A DNA stretch of 64,000 bases from CAZNFR01 sp964572225 (GTDB taxonomy: Bacteria; Bacteroidota; Bacteroidia; Bacteroidales; GCA-2748055): contig CAZNFR010000005.1 in the NCBI GenBank assembly GCA_964572225.1, forward strand, positions 1 through 64,000, read 5' to 3'. Both the position numbers and the translations under genes were made by a program. A model generated the notes under the pieces. It did no database searches, had not been told where the DNA came from, and saw only the letters and a list, made by a program, of their open reading frames with translations. Shown here piece after piece: positions 53,903-63,498 of this stretch (position 1 is the first letter of the stretch; every line of letters begins with the position of its first letter).

Positions 53903-54772
53903 ATGAAAAAAAGTGTATTAGTGATTGCCGGAGTTTTATTCGGTTTTTTTTGTTTGTCCGCCCAGGATCTCCCTGCTTACGCCATTTATAATGCAGAAGG
54001 AAAACCTGTCAAATGGAAAAAGATGAAGGAAAGCCTGAAGGATTCGGATGTGGTTCTTTTTGGCGAAATTCATAATGATCCTATTGCACACTGGTTGCAG
54101 CTTAGGCTTACACTTGCCTTGTTTGAAATCAATGAGGAGAAGATCGTTTTGGGAGCGGAAATGTTTGAAACTGACAACCAATTGATACTCGATGAGTACC
54201 TTGATAAATTTTTTGACGATAAAAGATTTGAAGCCGGGGCGCGGTTATGGAGCAATTATCAGACCGATTACAGACCTCTTGTTTTATTTGCCCGTGAACA
54301 GGGTATTCCCTTTATTGCCACCAACATTCCGAGACGTTATGCGAATATGGTTTTTCGAAATGGGTTTTCCATGCTGGATTCCCTTTCAGCAGAAGCAAAA
54401 CAGTTGATCGCGCCTCTGCCCATTCCCTACGATCCGGATCTTCCCGGTTACAGGAATATGCTTCAGATGGGGATGGGGCATTCGGCCGATAGCGAAAACT
54501 TTCCTCGTTCCCAGGCGATTAAGGATGCAACCATGGCTCATTTTATTCTTGAAAACCTTGAGCCCGATCATATTTTCATCCATTTTAACGGGGCTTATCA
54601 TTCCGATAATTATGAAGGGATCGTATGGTATTTGAATACCTATCGGGAAGGATTGAAAATATCGACCATTTCCACGGTATACCAGGCGGATATTGAGGAG
54701 TTTGAAGATGATAATCTGTCGAAAGCCGATTTTATCATCGTAGTTCCTGAAGATATGACTAAAACCTACTAA
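53903..54772 (+). CDS. ChaN-like haem-binding/uptake family protein
   Basis: This 289-residue exported protein matches the ChaN/DUF399 family. The signal peptide (MKKSVLVIAGVLFGFFCLSA) is followed by the family motif LFGEIHNDPIAHWLQL, then AEMFETDNQ and a late FNGAYHSDNYEG. ChaN-type proteins bind haem cofacially and are linked to iron uptake. No lipobox is seen, unlike typical ChaN lipoproteins. ATG 53903 is preferred over the TTG at 53873, which lies ahead of the signal. Adjacent genes give no extra clue. Confidence 0.85.
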   Translation: MKKSVLVIAGVLFGFFCLSAQDLPAYAIYNAEGKPVKWKKMKESLKDSDVVLFGEIHNDPIAHWLQLRLTLALFEINEEKIVLGAEMFETDNQLILDEYLDKFFDDKRFEAGARLWSNYQTDYRPLVLFAREQGIPFIATNIPRRYANMVFRNGFSMLDSLSAEAKQLIAPLPIPYDPDLPGYRNMLQMGMGHSADSENFPRSQAIKDATMAHFILENLEPDHIFIHFNGAYHSDNYEGIVWYLNTYREGLKISTISTVYQADIEEFEDDNLSKADFIIVVPEDMTKTY

Positions 54773-54802
54773 AGGGTTCCGGGTCCTGCTTCAAGGGTAT
54801 TT

Positions 54803-57427
54803 TCAGATCAGCTTAAGTATTTCTCTTACCTTATTTATAGAGGCATCAATGCCGCCGGGATTTTTTCCTCCTGCCGTTGCAAAGAAGGGTTGTCCTCCTC
54901 CTCCGCCCTGAATTTCCCCGGATACTTCGCGGATAATTTTGGATGCATCCAGTTGTTTGGTCTTAACCAGGTTTTCGGAGATCATTATGGAAATATTCGC
55001 CTTGCCTTTAATGTCTGCTCCGAGGACAAGTACAAGATTGGTAAGATTGTTTTTTACCTGGAAAGAAATATCTCTAAGGAGGGATGCAGAATTCACCTCA
55101 ATTTTCTCTCCTACGAAATTGATCCCGTTGATATCTTCCGTTTTTTGAGAGATCTGCTTTGAGATTATGGCTTTCTTTTCAGCCATTAGCTGTTCCAGTT
55201 CCTTTCCGGTTCCTTCCAGTTCTTCTCTCAATTGCTTTACACTGCCAGGGAGGTCTTTACTTGCCGGGAAAAGTGAGCGAATGGTTTCATATTCCTGGTT
55301 CCTTTCCTGAACAAATTCCAGGGCTTTTTCACCTGAAACGGCCTCGATTCTTCGGATTCCGGCGGCAACAGCACTTTCTTTAAGAATGAGAAACAGTCCG
55401 ATCTGGCCGGTTGCTTCCGCATGGGTTCCACCACAGAGTTCCACGGATTCCCCGAAGCGGATGACCCGCACACGGTCCCCGTATTTTTCCCCAAAGAGAG
55501 CCATCGCGCCCATTCCCATAGCCTCTGCTATTGGCATTTCCCGATGTTCTTCACGAGGAATATTCTGACGGATCCTGCTATTAACGATCTTTTCAATTTC
55601 CAGTAATTCTTCCTGGGTTATTTTGGAGAAGTGGGAAAAATCGAACCGCAGGTAATCGGGGTGAACCAGACTTCCCTTTTGTTCCACATGATCCCCCAGA
55701 ACCTCTCTGAGGGCATGATGCAGAAGATGGGTGGAGGTGTGGTTATTTACGGTATTAATCCTCATTCCGCTGTTTACCACTGCGGTAAATTCAATTGTGA
55801 GATCCTTTGGGAGCTCTTTGGTTATATGGACAATAAGCTCGTTTTCCTTTTCAGTCTGTATAATACTGTATTTTTTCCCAACACCTTCAATATATCCTGT
55901 ATCCCCTACCTGTCCGCCGCTCTCAGCATAGAACGGGGTCTGATTGAAAACCAGCTGGTAAAGGTCCTTTCCTTTCTGACTGATCTTTCTGAATCGGGTA
56001 ATCTTTACCCTGGATCTGAGCTGTTCATACCCGGTAAATTCAGTGCCTTCCGTTTCTTCCAGAATGGTCCAGTCACCCGTCTCCTTGCTGGCATCCTCCC
56101 TCGACCTTCCTTTTTGAAGGGTCATTTCCCGGTTGTATTCTTCCATGTTCACTTCCATGTTTTTTTCCTGGAGGATAAGCCGGGTAAGGTCGATGGGAAA
56201 GCCATAGGTGTCATAAAGTTCAAACGCGGTTTTTCCACTTACCAGGGTAGAATCCGTTTTCCTGTTTTCCTCCGTAAGAGTTTCAAGCAGGCTGATTCCT
56301 TTGTCGAGGGTGCGAAGGAAGGATTGCTCTTCCTCCCTTATTACCCTTTTGATCAATTCCTGCTGTGCAGAAAGCTCAGGGTAGGCTGTACCCATAAAGT
56401 CGGTCAGTGGATCCACGAGCTGATAGAGAAAGGGTTCATTTTGACCAAGAAAGGTGAAGGCATACCGGACTGCCCTGCGGAGAATTCTGCGAATCACATA
56501 CCCGGCCTTATTATTGGAAGGTAACTGTCCGTCGGTAATCGCAAAAGAAATGGCCCGGATGTGATCAGAAATTACCCGCATGGCAATGTCGTTTGAAGGA
56601 TCCTTACCATAGCTGATTCCGGTTAGTTCCGTAATTTTGGAGATCAATCCCTGAAAAATATCGGTATCATAGTTGGATCTTTTTCCCTGCACTACCATGC
56701 AAAGTCGTTCAAACCCCATCCCCGTATCCACATGCTTTTGAGGCAGTGGATGTAGCTTACCACCGGCATCCCTGTTAAACTGTATAAATACCAGGTTCCA
56801 TATTTCAATTACCTCAGGATGATCTGCGTTAACCAGTTCACGACCTGATTTATCCTTCTTTTTCTCCTCAGGTCTTATATCCACATGGATCTCTGAACAG
56901 GGTCCACAAGGTCCCGTATCACCCATTTCCCAGAAGTTATCTTTTTTAGAACCTGTAAGGATTTGATTTTCAGGAAGATATTCTTTCCAGATATTCATGG
57001 CCTCCTCATCCAAATCGGTATTATCCTCCTTATTACCTTCAAATACCGTGGCATACAGGTTTGAAGGATCAATTTTCATCACCTTCGTCAGGAATTCCCA
57101 GGCATGATCAATGGCTTCTTTTTTGAAATAATCGCCAAAAGACCAGTTACCCAGCATTTCAAACATGGTATGATGATAGGTGTCTTTCCCAACCTCCTCA
57201 AGATCATTATGTTTTCCTGATACCCTCAGGCATTTCTGGGAGTTTGCCACTCTTTTGCTCTCCGGTTTCCGATTCCCCAAAAAGATATCTTTAAACTGGT
57301 TCATCCCAGCATTGGTAAACATAAGAGTGGGGTCATTTTTAATGACCATAGGTGCTGAATCAACGATGAAATGGTCCTTCTCACGAAAAAAATCAAAAAA
57401 CGCCTGTCTGATCTCACTGGAATTCAT
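54803..57427 (-). CDS. alaS: Alanyl-tRNA synthetase
   Basis: AlaS charges tRNA-Ala and edits mischarged tRNA. The 874-residue protein has the class II core (MFTNAGMNQFKD, CGPCSEIH, DTGMGFERL), the editing domain zinc site HTSTHLLHH and CGGTHAEATG, and the C-Ala domain with the closing GGGGGQPFFATAGG. It ends convergent to the ChaN-like gene by 30 bases and is divergent from the M23 genes, with a hairpin between. Confidence 0.97.
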   Translation of the reverse strand: MNSSEIRQAFFDFFREKDHFIVDSAPMVIKNDPTLMFTNAGMNQFKDIFLGNRKPESKRVANSQKCLRVSGKHNDLEEVGKDTYHHTMFEMLGNWSFGDYFKKEAIDHAWEFLTKVMKIDPSNLYATVFEGNKEDNTDLDEEAMNIWKEYLPENQILTGSKKDNFWEMGDTGPCGPCSEIHVDIRPEEKKKDKSGRELVNADHPEVIEIWNLVFIQFNRDAGGKLHPLPQKHVDTGMGFERLCMVVQGKRSNYDTDIFQGLISKITELTGISYGKDPSNDIAMRVISDHIRAISFAITDGQLPSNNKAGYVIRRILRRAVRYAFTFLGQNEPFLYQLVDPLTDFMGTAYPELSAQQELIKRVIREEEQSFLRTLDKGISLLETLTEENRKTDSTLVSGKTAFELYDTYGFPIDLTRLILQEKNMEVNMEEYNREMTLQKGRSREDASKETGDWTILEETEGTEFTGYEQLRSRVKITRFRKISQKGKDLYQLVFNQTPFYAESGGQVGDTGYIEGVGKKYSIIQTEKENELIVHITKELPKDLTIEFTAVVNSGMRINTVNNHTSTHLLHHALREVLGDHVEQKGSLVHPDYLRFDFSHFSKITQEELLEIEKIVNSRIRQNIPREEHREMPIAEAMGMGAMALFGEKYGDRVRVIRFGESVELCGGTHAEATGQIGLFLILKESAVAAGIRRIEAVSGEKALEFVQERNQEYETIRSLFPASKDLPGSVKQLREELEGTGKELEQLMAEKKAIISKQISQKTEDINGINFVGEKIEVNSASLLRDISFQVKNNLTNLVLVLGADIKGKANISIMISENLVKTKQLDASKIIREVSGEIQGGGGGQPFFATAGGKNPGGIDASINKVREILKLI

Positions 57428-57483
57428 TCTTACTATTTAAATTAATTTTAAATTATATAAAACTTGTAACATTAAAGATGAAA

Positions 57484-57507
57484 GGCCTGTAAAAATCAAT
57501 GCAGGCC
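57484..57507. other. Inverted repeat in the alaS/M23 divergent gap
   Basis: GGCCTG (57484-57489) and CAGGCC (57502-57507) form a 6-base stem with a 12-base AT-rich loop. It lies in the alaS leader and just before the M23 promoter. A regulator site or alaS leader hairpin is possible. Confidence 0.3.
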
Positions 57508-57517
57508 GGGTAATCGG

Positions 57518-57548
57518 TTGTAAAATTAATTTATTTCATTTACATTTG
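57518..57548 (+). promoter_or_regulatory. Predicted promoter for the first M23 gene
   Basis: TTG (57518-57520) and TACATTTG (57541-57548) have 20 bases between them, a good match to the Bacteroidota -33/-7 pattern. The leader would be about 38 bases. Confidence 0.55.
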
Positions 57549-57592
57549 GCGTCTACCCGAGATTAATTTGTTGTTAGTATTGATTGTTTACC

Positions 57593-58546
57593 ATGTTCAG
57601 GGCTAAGTATTATTATAATTCCGAAACATTGCGTTTTGAGAAGGTAAAATCAACTTTCTCAGAAAATTTGAAGAAAGGAGGAGTCATTCTCCTGGGAATC
57701 GGAGTATTGGTCATTGGATCCAGGTTGCTTCTCGATGATAAACTGGAAAGTCCAAAAGTAAAATACTTCACCAAAAGAAATACAGAGCTCAGGGAGGCTT
57801 ATCAGACCCTCAATTCTGAATTAACCAAAGCCGAACAGGTTTTATCGGAGATTGGCTTGAGAGACGATAATTTATACCGTTCGGTTTTTGATTTGGAGCC
57901 CATTCCCAGTTCGGTTCGGGAAGCAGGTTTTGGGGGATCTGACGAGTATAGCGCGGAGCTTTATTCCAGAAATTCTGAATTTGTGTACTCTACTGCCCAG
58001 AAACTTGATCAACTTTCAACCAAAGCCAGGATTCAGTCAGTATCCCTTTCCACATTATACAGAAAAGCCAAAGAGCAACGGGAACTTCTTCGCCGAAAAC
58101 CATCCATACAACCCATTTCTCCAGCCGACAGATTTTGGCTCACTTCTACCTTCGGCTATCGATGGGACCCATTCACAAAGGCACGCAGAATGCATCAGGG
58201 CATAGACCTGGCAGGAGAGGTTGGTTTGCAGATCTATGCCAGTGGAGATGGGGTGGTTGTGGCGGCCGAATATAATCACCATGGATATGGTAATGAAGTT
58301 GTGATTGATCATGGGTTCGGTTATGAATCCATTTATGCTCATCTGGATGAGATTCTGGTGAAAAAAGGGCAAAACGTAAAAAGAGGCGAACTTATTGGAA
58401 AACTTGGTTCCACCGGCCGTTCTACGGGACCTCACCTTCATTATGAGATTCGGAAGAATTCCCAGCCAGTAAATCCCATGTATTTCTTCTACGAGGACCT
58501 TACTCCCGGGGAATATGAGGAAATTATCGCTCTTACCCTTCCCTGA
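57593..58546 (+). CDS. M23 (LytM-type) metallopeptidase, membrane-anchored, first of three
   Basis: This 317-residue protein has a short cytoplasmic segment with YYYNSETLRFE, one membrane helix (about 27-45), a coiled-coil region (55-160) and a C-terminal LytM domain. The zinc/active-site residues are present: HxGxD in MHQGIDLAG, the His of YAHLDE, and HLHYE. It would cut peptidoglycan stem or bridge peptides in the periplasm. ATG 57593 is preferred over a TTG at 57584. It shares REAGFGG with the third copy. Neighbouring paralogues follow 109 and 12 bases later. Confidence 0.9.
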   Translation: MFRAKYYYNSETLRFEKVKSTFSENLKKGGVILLGIGVLVIGSRLLLDDKLESPKVKYFTKRNTELREAYQTLNSELTKAEQVLSEIGLRDDNLYRSVFDLEPIPSSVREAGFGGSDEYSAELYSRNSEFVYSTAQKLDQLSTKARIQSVSLSTLYRKAKEQRELLRRKPSIQPISPADRFWLTSTFGYRWDPFTKARRMHQGIDLAGEVGLQIYASGDGVVVAAEYNHHGYGNEVVIDHGFGYESIYAHLDEILVKKGQNVKRGELIGKLGSTGRSTGPHLHYEIRKNSQPVNPMYFFYEDLTPGEYEEIIALTLP

Positions 58547-58655
58547 TCAGGGAAAACCCGCATTTTGTCATCAAAATTGTTAATTTAATCACACTATTTT
58601 TAGGCTAACTGATTGATTTTTTATTATTTTTAGCCCAATTCAGACCCTTCTGTCT

Positions 58656-59621
58656 ATGAGCAGGAACCGATTTGTATTTAAGCCCGATAAACTTGAGTAT
58701 CATCAGGTTGGTAATAACCTGAGTTACAGGGTGGGAAGAATACTTTGGATTACCGCATCGGGCCTTTTGGGTGGTTTTTTAATAATCCTCTTTTATTCCC
58801 TCTTTTTCGATACGCCCCGGGAAAGGGAATTGAGAGAAGAAAACAGTTCTCTGTCCAGGGACCATGAATTGCTTTCCCAGAAATACGAAGAGCAGGTGGA
58901 TACAGTTTTACGGGAACTGGTCAGAATTGATGGAAATATTTACCGTGCAATTTTCGAGACCGAACCGCTCAACAGCCCCACGGAAAAATCCCGGATCCGG
59001 GATTACAGTCACTTGTTCAAACTGGTAAGTAAAATTATTGTCGACAGCACCGTGAATGAATTGAATGCGCTGATTAGGGATGTCCGCTTAAATTCGTTGG
59101 AATATGTCAATCTGGAAAGAAACCTGTCCCGAAAACAGGAAATGCTTGCTGTTATCCCGGGGATTCAGCCCATAAAGAATGATGACCTTACCCGGCTTGC
59201 CTCTGGTTATGGTGAACGTATGCATCCCTATTATAAAATTGTCAAGTTTCACAGCGGGATAGACTTTACTGCACCTACCGGCACAGAAGTATATGCTACG
59301 GGAGGTGGAACTATAGAAGAGATTGACCGTACAAGGAGGGGAAAAGGGAATACCCTCGTTGTTAACCATGGTTTTGGTTATAAAACAATTTACGCTCACC
59401 TCGACGATTTTAATGTGAGAACCGGGCAGAAGGTTGAGCGGGGTGAAGTGATCGGTTGGGTTGGGAATACCGGATTATCGGTTGCGCCACATCTTCATTA
59501 CGAAGTGTTGTTAAATGGTGAAAATATGGATCCGATACATTATTTTTTCCTTGACCTTGATCCGGTTAAATACGATAAGATCATTGAATTATCAGCAAAA
59601 TCAGGACAATCATTTGATTAA
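58656..59621 (+). CDS. M23 (LytM-type) metallopeptidase, membrane-anchored, second of three
   Basis: This 321-residue paralogue has the cytoplasmic motif FKPDKLEYHQV, a membrane helix (about 29-50), a coiled-coil region (55-165) and a LytM domain with intact FHSGIDFTA, YAHLDD and HLHYEV. It lacks the AGFGG segment present in copies one and three, so its linker differs. A typical activation partner such as an EnvC/FtsX-type regulator is not encoded nearby. It is probably active and acts in the periplasm. Confidence 0.9.
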   Translation: MSRNRFVFKPDKLEYHQVGNNLSYRVGRILWITASGLLGGFLIILFYSLFFDTPRERELREENSSLSRDHELLSQKYEEQVDTVLRELVRIDGNIYRAIFETEPLNSPTEKSRIRDYSHLFKLVSKIIVDSTVNELNALIRDVRLNSLEYVNLERNLSRKQEMLAVIPGIQPIKNDDLTRLASGYGERMHPYYKIVKFHSGIDFTAPTGTEVYATGGGTIEEIDRTRRGKGNTLVVNHGFGYKTIYAHLDDFNVRTGQKVERGEVIGWVGNTGLSVAPHLHYEVLLNGENMDPIHYFFLDLDPVKYDKIIELSAKSGQSFD

Positions 59622-59633
59622 CAAATACTCATT

Positions 59634-60611
59634 GTGTTGAAAAAGAAATTCAGGTACAATCCGGAAACCTTAACCTTCCAGCCCGACAGCCCGGTGCTGA
59701 GGGTAAGACTGATTCGTTCTTTGCCGGTTTTGGGTATAGCTCTGGTGTTTGTTTTAACTACCTTGCATCTTTTCCAAAATAAATTCAAGTCACCCACGGT
59801 CTTGAAATTTGAGAAGCAAAAGGCCGAGTATTCTTTAAAGTTCCGGTATCTTTCGGACAAGATTCAAAGTGCTTCGGCCGTTTTAGAGCATATTCAGTAT
59901 AATGATGATCATATCTATCGAACGTATTTTGAAGTGCCTCCCCTGCCAGCTTCCCAAAGGGACGCAGGATTTGGTGGAAACGCAGGTTCACCCGGATTCT
60001 ATGGCACCGAATTCATCTCTCTTCTCCGGGAACTTGACGAAGAGCTGAATTCACTCTCCAAAAAGCTGAATATTCAGTCAAAGTCCTACAAGGAGATCAT
60101 GGAATTAATTAAGGTGAAGGAGAAGAGGCTGGCAGCCCGGCCTGCCATCCAACCCTTAAGCATAAAGGATCTGACACGGTTCGGTTCAGCCTTTGGAATG
60201 CGGATGCATCCCATTTTGCAAGTGAATAAAATGCATGAAGGAATCGATCTGACTGCTCCCAGGGGTACGCCGGTTTATGCTACAGCCGACGGAACGATTG
60301 GTTTTGCTTCATTTACTACCGGGGGGTATGGGAATAAAATTATCATTGACCATGGCTACGGATATCAGACCCTTTATGGTCATCTTTTTAAAATGAATGT
60401 GGCTCCCGGTGACAAAGTGAAAAGGGGTGATGTAATCGGCACTGTTGGGTCCACAGGGCTCTCCACCACACCACACCTTCATTACGAGGTGATCGTCAAC
60501 AACCGGAAAGTTAATCCGATCCACTATTATGCCAATGACCTCTCGGCCGATGAATTTGATAAAATGATAAGACTGCTTTCCGAAGCCGATCCTTCCTTCG
60601 ATATCAATTAA
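59634..60611 (+). CDS. M23 (LytM-type) metallopeptidase, membrane-anchored, third of three
   Basis: This 325-residue paralogue starts at a GTG (59634, or the next codon TTG) 12 bases after the second copy. Its N-terminus has FRYNPETLTFQPD, then a membrane helix (about 25-45), coiled coil with RDAGFGGNAG, and a LytM domain with MHEGIDLTA, YGHLFK and HLHYEV, all zinc ligands kept. It probably forms one transcript with the second copy. The C-terminal extension of about 25 residues is conserved in all three. Confidence 0.88.
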   Translation: MLKKKFRYNPETLTFQPDSPVLRVRLIRSLPVLGIALVFVLTTLHLFQNKFKSPTVLKFEKQKAEYSLKFRYLSDKIQSASAVLEHIQYNDDHIYRTYFEVPPLPASQRDAGFGGNAGSPGFYGTEFISLLRELDEELNSLSKKLNIQSKSYKEIMELIKVKEKRLAARPAIQPLSIKDLTRFGSAFGMRMHPILQVNKMHEGIDLTAPRGTPVYATADGTIGFASFTTGGYGNKIIIDHGYGYQTLYGHLFKMNVAPGDKVKRGDVIGTVGSTGLSTTPHLHYEVIVNNRKVNPIHYYANDLSADEFDKMIRLLSEADPSFDIN

Positions 60612-60776
60612 TCGGAAAAACCATACTCACGAATCGAAATCCTGCAATTCGGACAGGAACTTTTGAACATTCTTTTTATTTTCAGGCAAATTTTTTTTTG
60701 AGCGCAGACTTTTAGCTGCAGAATCGACCGGAAGTATTCAAGGATCTTAACGAATCTTTGTTTTTTTATATCAATT

Positions 60777-61982
60777 ATGACAAAATCAATACAAAATAGA
60801 ATCCCTGAAGTGAAAACCAGCCGCATTCTGGTTATATTGATATTACTGGTGATCCCTTTTTATTCGATGCACTCGCAGGTTCCGGGTGATTATTCCGGAT
60901 TCCGGGATAGAATGAAAATAAAGGACAGAGCAGGGGCAAGGCTTACCATCAATCCGCCCGACAGTTCACTGATTGTCGGAGCCTGGACGGGCAGAGACCT
61001 TGTTCCACTCAGGACGATCAGGATTATGGCAGTAGGTGATATCATGCCCGGAACCGATTATCCTGATCCTTCCTATCTCCCTCCTTCCTGCTCCGAGTTG
61101 TTTGATCCGGTTCGCAGCCTGCTTTCCGGAGCCGACCTGGCTGTCGGAAACCTGGAGGGGGTATTTTCCTCCCGTGGAGGTAGTCCCAAGAATTGCAATG
61201 ATCCGAAAACCTGTTACGTCTTCAGGATGCCCGACGATTATCTCGATTGCATAATGGATGCAGGATTTGACCTGCTTGGGGTTGCCAATAATCATGTAAA
61301 TGATTTTGGGTATCAGGGAAGGTTGAATACCATTGATCTTCTGACCCGCAAAGGGGTTCCCTTTGCCGGATTCCCCTCTCATTCCTATACCATCGTTGAA
61401 TCGGCGGGGTTGAAAATCGGATTCTGTGCCTTTGCCCCACATACCGGAACGCTCGATCTCAAAGATTATAATGCAGCCGCTGCCCTTGTGGGTATCCTTA
61501 AAGAAAAGACTGACCTGGTCATTGTTTCCTTCCATGGAGGGGCAGAGGGCCGGGATCATCAACACGTTACCGGGAAAGATGAGATTTACCTTGGTTACAA
61601 CCGGGGGAATATCCGTTACTTTTCCCAACGCGTCATTGAAGCGGGAGCAGATCTGGTTTTTGGCCATGGCCCCCATGTGGTAAGAGCCATGGAATTTTAT
61701 CAGGGTAAACTGATTGCCTACAGCCTGGGTAACTTTTGTACCTACCGTAGGTTCAATCTCTCCGGTCCTAATGCCTATGCCCCGATCCTGGAAGTGGAAA
61801 TGGATGAATTCGGAAATTTCCAATATGGAAAAATCCATTCTTTTCTTCAGCTCGGGGAAGGTGGACCCGTTCCTGATCCTGAAGAAAATGCTTTCAACCG
61901 GATAAAGGATCTCTCGAATTTTGATTTTCCTGATACCGGTCCCCGCTTTGAAACTAAAGGAAACTTTACTCTGCAGAAATGA
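60777..61982 (+). CDS. CapA-family protein (PGA_cap fold)
   Basis: This 401-residue protein has an N-terminal hydrophobic segment (about 17-33, signal or anchor) and a PGA_cap metallophosphatase-like domain (about 78-370) with MAVGDIMPGTD, GNLEGVF, VANNHVNDFG, VSFHGGAEG and FGHGPHVV, the pattern of metal-binding His/Asp/Asn. CapA proteins take part in poly-gamma-glutamate capsule assembly, but many homologues have other, unknown roles. No CapB or CapC is here. It overlaps the next gene by ATGA. Function: envelope-associated, uncertain. Confidence 0.85.
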   Translation: MTKSIQNRIPEVKTSRILVILILLVIPFYSMHSQVPGDYSGFRDRMKIKDRAGARLTINPPDSSLIVGAWTGRDLVPLRTIRIMAVGDIMPGTDYPDPSYLPPSCSELFDPVRSLLSGADLAVGNLEGVFSSRGGSPKNCNDPKTCYVFRMPDDYLDCIMDAGFDLLGVANNHVNDFGYQGRLNTIDLLTRKGVPFAGFPSHSYTIVESAGLKIGFCAFAPHTGTLDLKDYNAAAALVGILKEKTDLVIVSFHGGAEGRDHQHVTGKDEIYLGYNRGNIRYFSQRVIEAGADLVFGHGPHVVRAMEFYQGKLIAYSLGNFCTYRRFNLSGPNAYAPILEVEMDEFGNFQYGKIHSFLQLGEGGPVPDPEENAFNRIKDLSNFDFPDTGPRFETKGNFTLQK

Positions 61983-63439
61983 GATTTATTGCAACATTCC
62001 TGTTATCCGGGTTGTGGATGTCCGGATTCACCCAGTTTAATGCCGACAGCCTTTTTAGTACCGATAGTATTGACTTCCTTATTCCCACATTTCGGGGCAA
62101 TACGGAAAGAAACTTTTATGGGGATGGAAGGATCAACCGCCTGGATCTGATATGGAAATTTGAACTGGGCGAGGGAATTACGGTTATCAGCCGAAAATTA
62201 GGTGAGCGAACCTGGCAGGGAGCCGGATGGACGGGTCAGCCTCTGTTGATTGCAGAAGGAAAGGATACCTTTGTTATTCAGGGGGCTTATGATCATCATC
62301 TGAGGAAGATCAATGCCCTAACCGGTAAAGAAGTTTGGAGATACAAGTATGACGATGTTATAAAAAGTACCGGTACAATCTGGGCTAACAGAAACGCCCG
62401 AAACCGGGAAGAATCCATTGTCATTATGCAGGGAAGCAGACTCGGGATCCATCATTACCTGGACACCGATTTTGTGCCCAGTTACCGCGGGATTTCCTAT
62501 TTCACCGGAAAAGAATTATGGCGACTCGATGTGGAATTTACCGACTCCTACAGCCGGGATGTGGATGCCTCATCGGTCATGTTTGACGATACTGCCTATA
62601 TCGGACTCGAAAACTCCCGTTTTATCGTCTTTAATCCGGATCCTGCCAGGGCAAGCCTGAAGGACAGTATGCTTCAGCCAGAGATTTATGAATATCATGA
62701 TCTCTATACTCCTGAAGATGTAAAAAAGCATGGCGGAAATGTGGTTACCGAATCATCCCCGGCCATACTTGGTGACAGGATTTACCTGGCCTCGGGATCA
62801 GGACATGTATATGGTTACCACCTCAGGAAGAGAAAGATTGACTGGGATTTCTACATTTGTTCAGATATGGATGGATCGGTAGTTGTAACCAGAGACAGTT
62901 GTATTCTGGTTTCAGTTGAGAAACAATATATAAAAGGAGAAGGGGGTGTATTTAAACTGAATCCGGAATATATCGGGGATTCTGCAGTCGTTTGGTACCA
63001 ACCCGTAGGAGATACATCCTATTTTAGCTGGGAAGGAGGAGTTATAGGAACTGCAGGTGTAAACGACCGGTATATAACCGGAGGGCAAACCGCCCTGGCC
63101 GTTTTTACCGCACTCGACGGATACACCTACCTGGTTGCACACGAAGAAGTGAGAAAAGATACTCTGGTTACCGGACCGGACGGGAAAAAACAGTTTCACC
63201 CACCAGTCCTGGTTAACAAACTGGAAACCGGACCCGGGATCGCTTCCCCCATAATTACGGCCGACAGAATTATTGTTCCAGGCTATGAAGGATTATTCTT
63301 ATACAGCTATTTGCCCGATGGCAAAACGGAATTGCTGGACCGCCTGGGGGTGGCCTTTGAAGCAAGCCCGGTCATCTGGGGCAATAAACTGTTTATCGCC
63401 GGAAGAAACGGTTTTTTCTACTGCCTCGGAGAAAAATAG
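61979..63439 (+). CDS. PQQ-type beta-propeller protein
   Basis: This 486-residue exported protein has a signal peptide (about 1-19) and a propeller with PQQ-like repeats such as NALTGKEVWRYKYDD, YFTGKELWRLDVE and a late NKLFIAGRNGFFYCLGE. It resembles outer-membrane-associated PQQ-repeat proteins like BamB in fold type, but no specific family is recognised. Its translation is coupled to the CapA-like gene by an ATGA overlap, so they probably act in one envelope process. Confidence 0.82.
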   Translation: MRFIATFLLSGLWMSGFTQFNADSLFSTDSIDFLIPTFRGNTERNFYGDGRINRLDLIWKFELGEGITVISRKLGERTWQGAGWTGQPLLIAEGKDTFVIQGAYDHHLRKINALTGKEVWRYKYDDVIKSTGTIWANRNARNREESIVIMQGSRLGIHHYLDTDFVPSYRGISYFTGKELWRLDVEFTDSYSRDVDASSVMFDDTAYIGLENSRFIVFNPDPARASLKDSMLQPEIYEYHDLYTPEDVKKHGGNVVTESSPAILGDRIYLASGSGHVYGYHLRKRKIDWDFYICSDMDGSVVVTRDSCILVSVEKQYIKGEGGVFKLNPEYIGDSAVVWYQPVGDTSYFSWEGGVIGTAGVNDRYITGGQTALAVFTALDGYTYLVAHEEVRKDTLVTGPDGKKQFHPPVLVNKLETGPGIASPIITADRIIVPGYEGLFLYSYLPDGKTELLDRLGVAFEASPVIWGNKLFIAGRNGFFYCLGEK

Positions 63440-63498
63440 AGATTCAGATTGATTTTTGTCTGCATTTTTCTTACTTTGGGATTCAATTCAAAATCCCT

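Noticed and set aside
60608..60826. Minus-strand 72-codon frame with a CPNC motif between the third M23 and CapA genes
   Set aside because: It overlaps the CapA start, has no clear promoter or ribosome-binding site, and the sequence looks like translated intergenic DNA.
60966..61838. 290-codon open frame antisense to the CapA-like gene
   Set aside because: The forward frame carries the PGA_cap motifs and overlaps the PQQ gene properly; the antisense frame has no domain.
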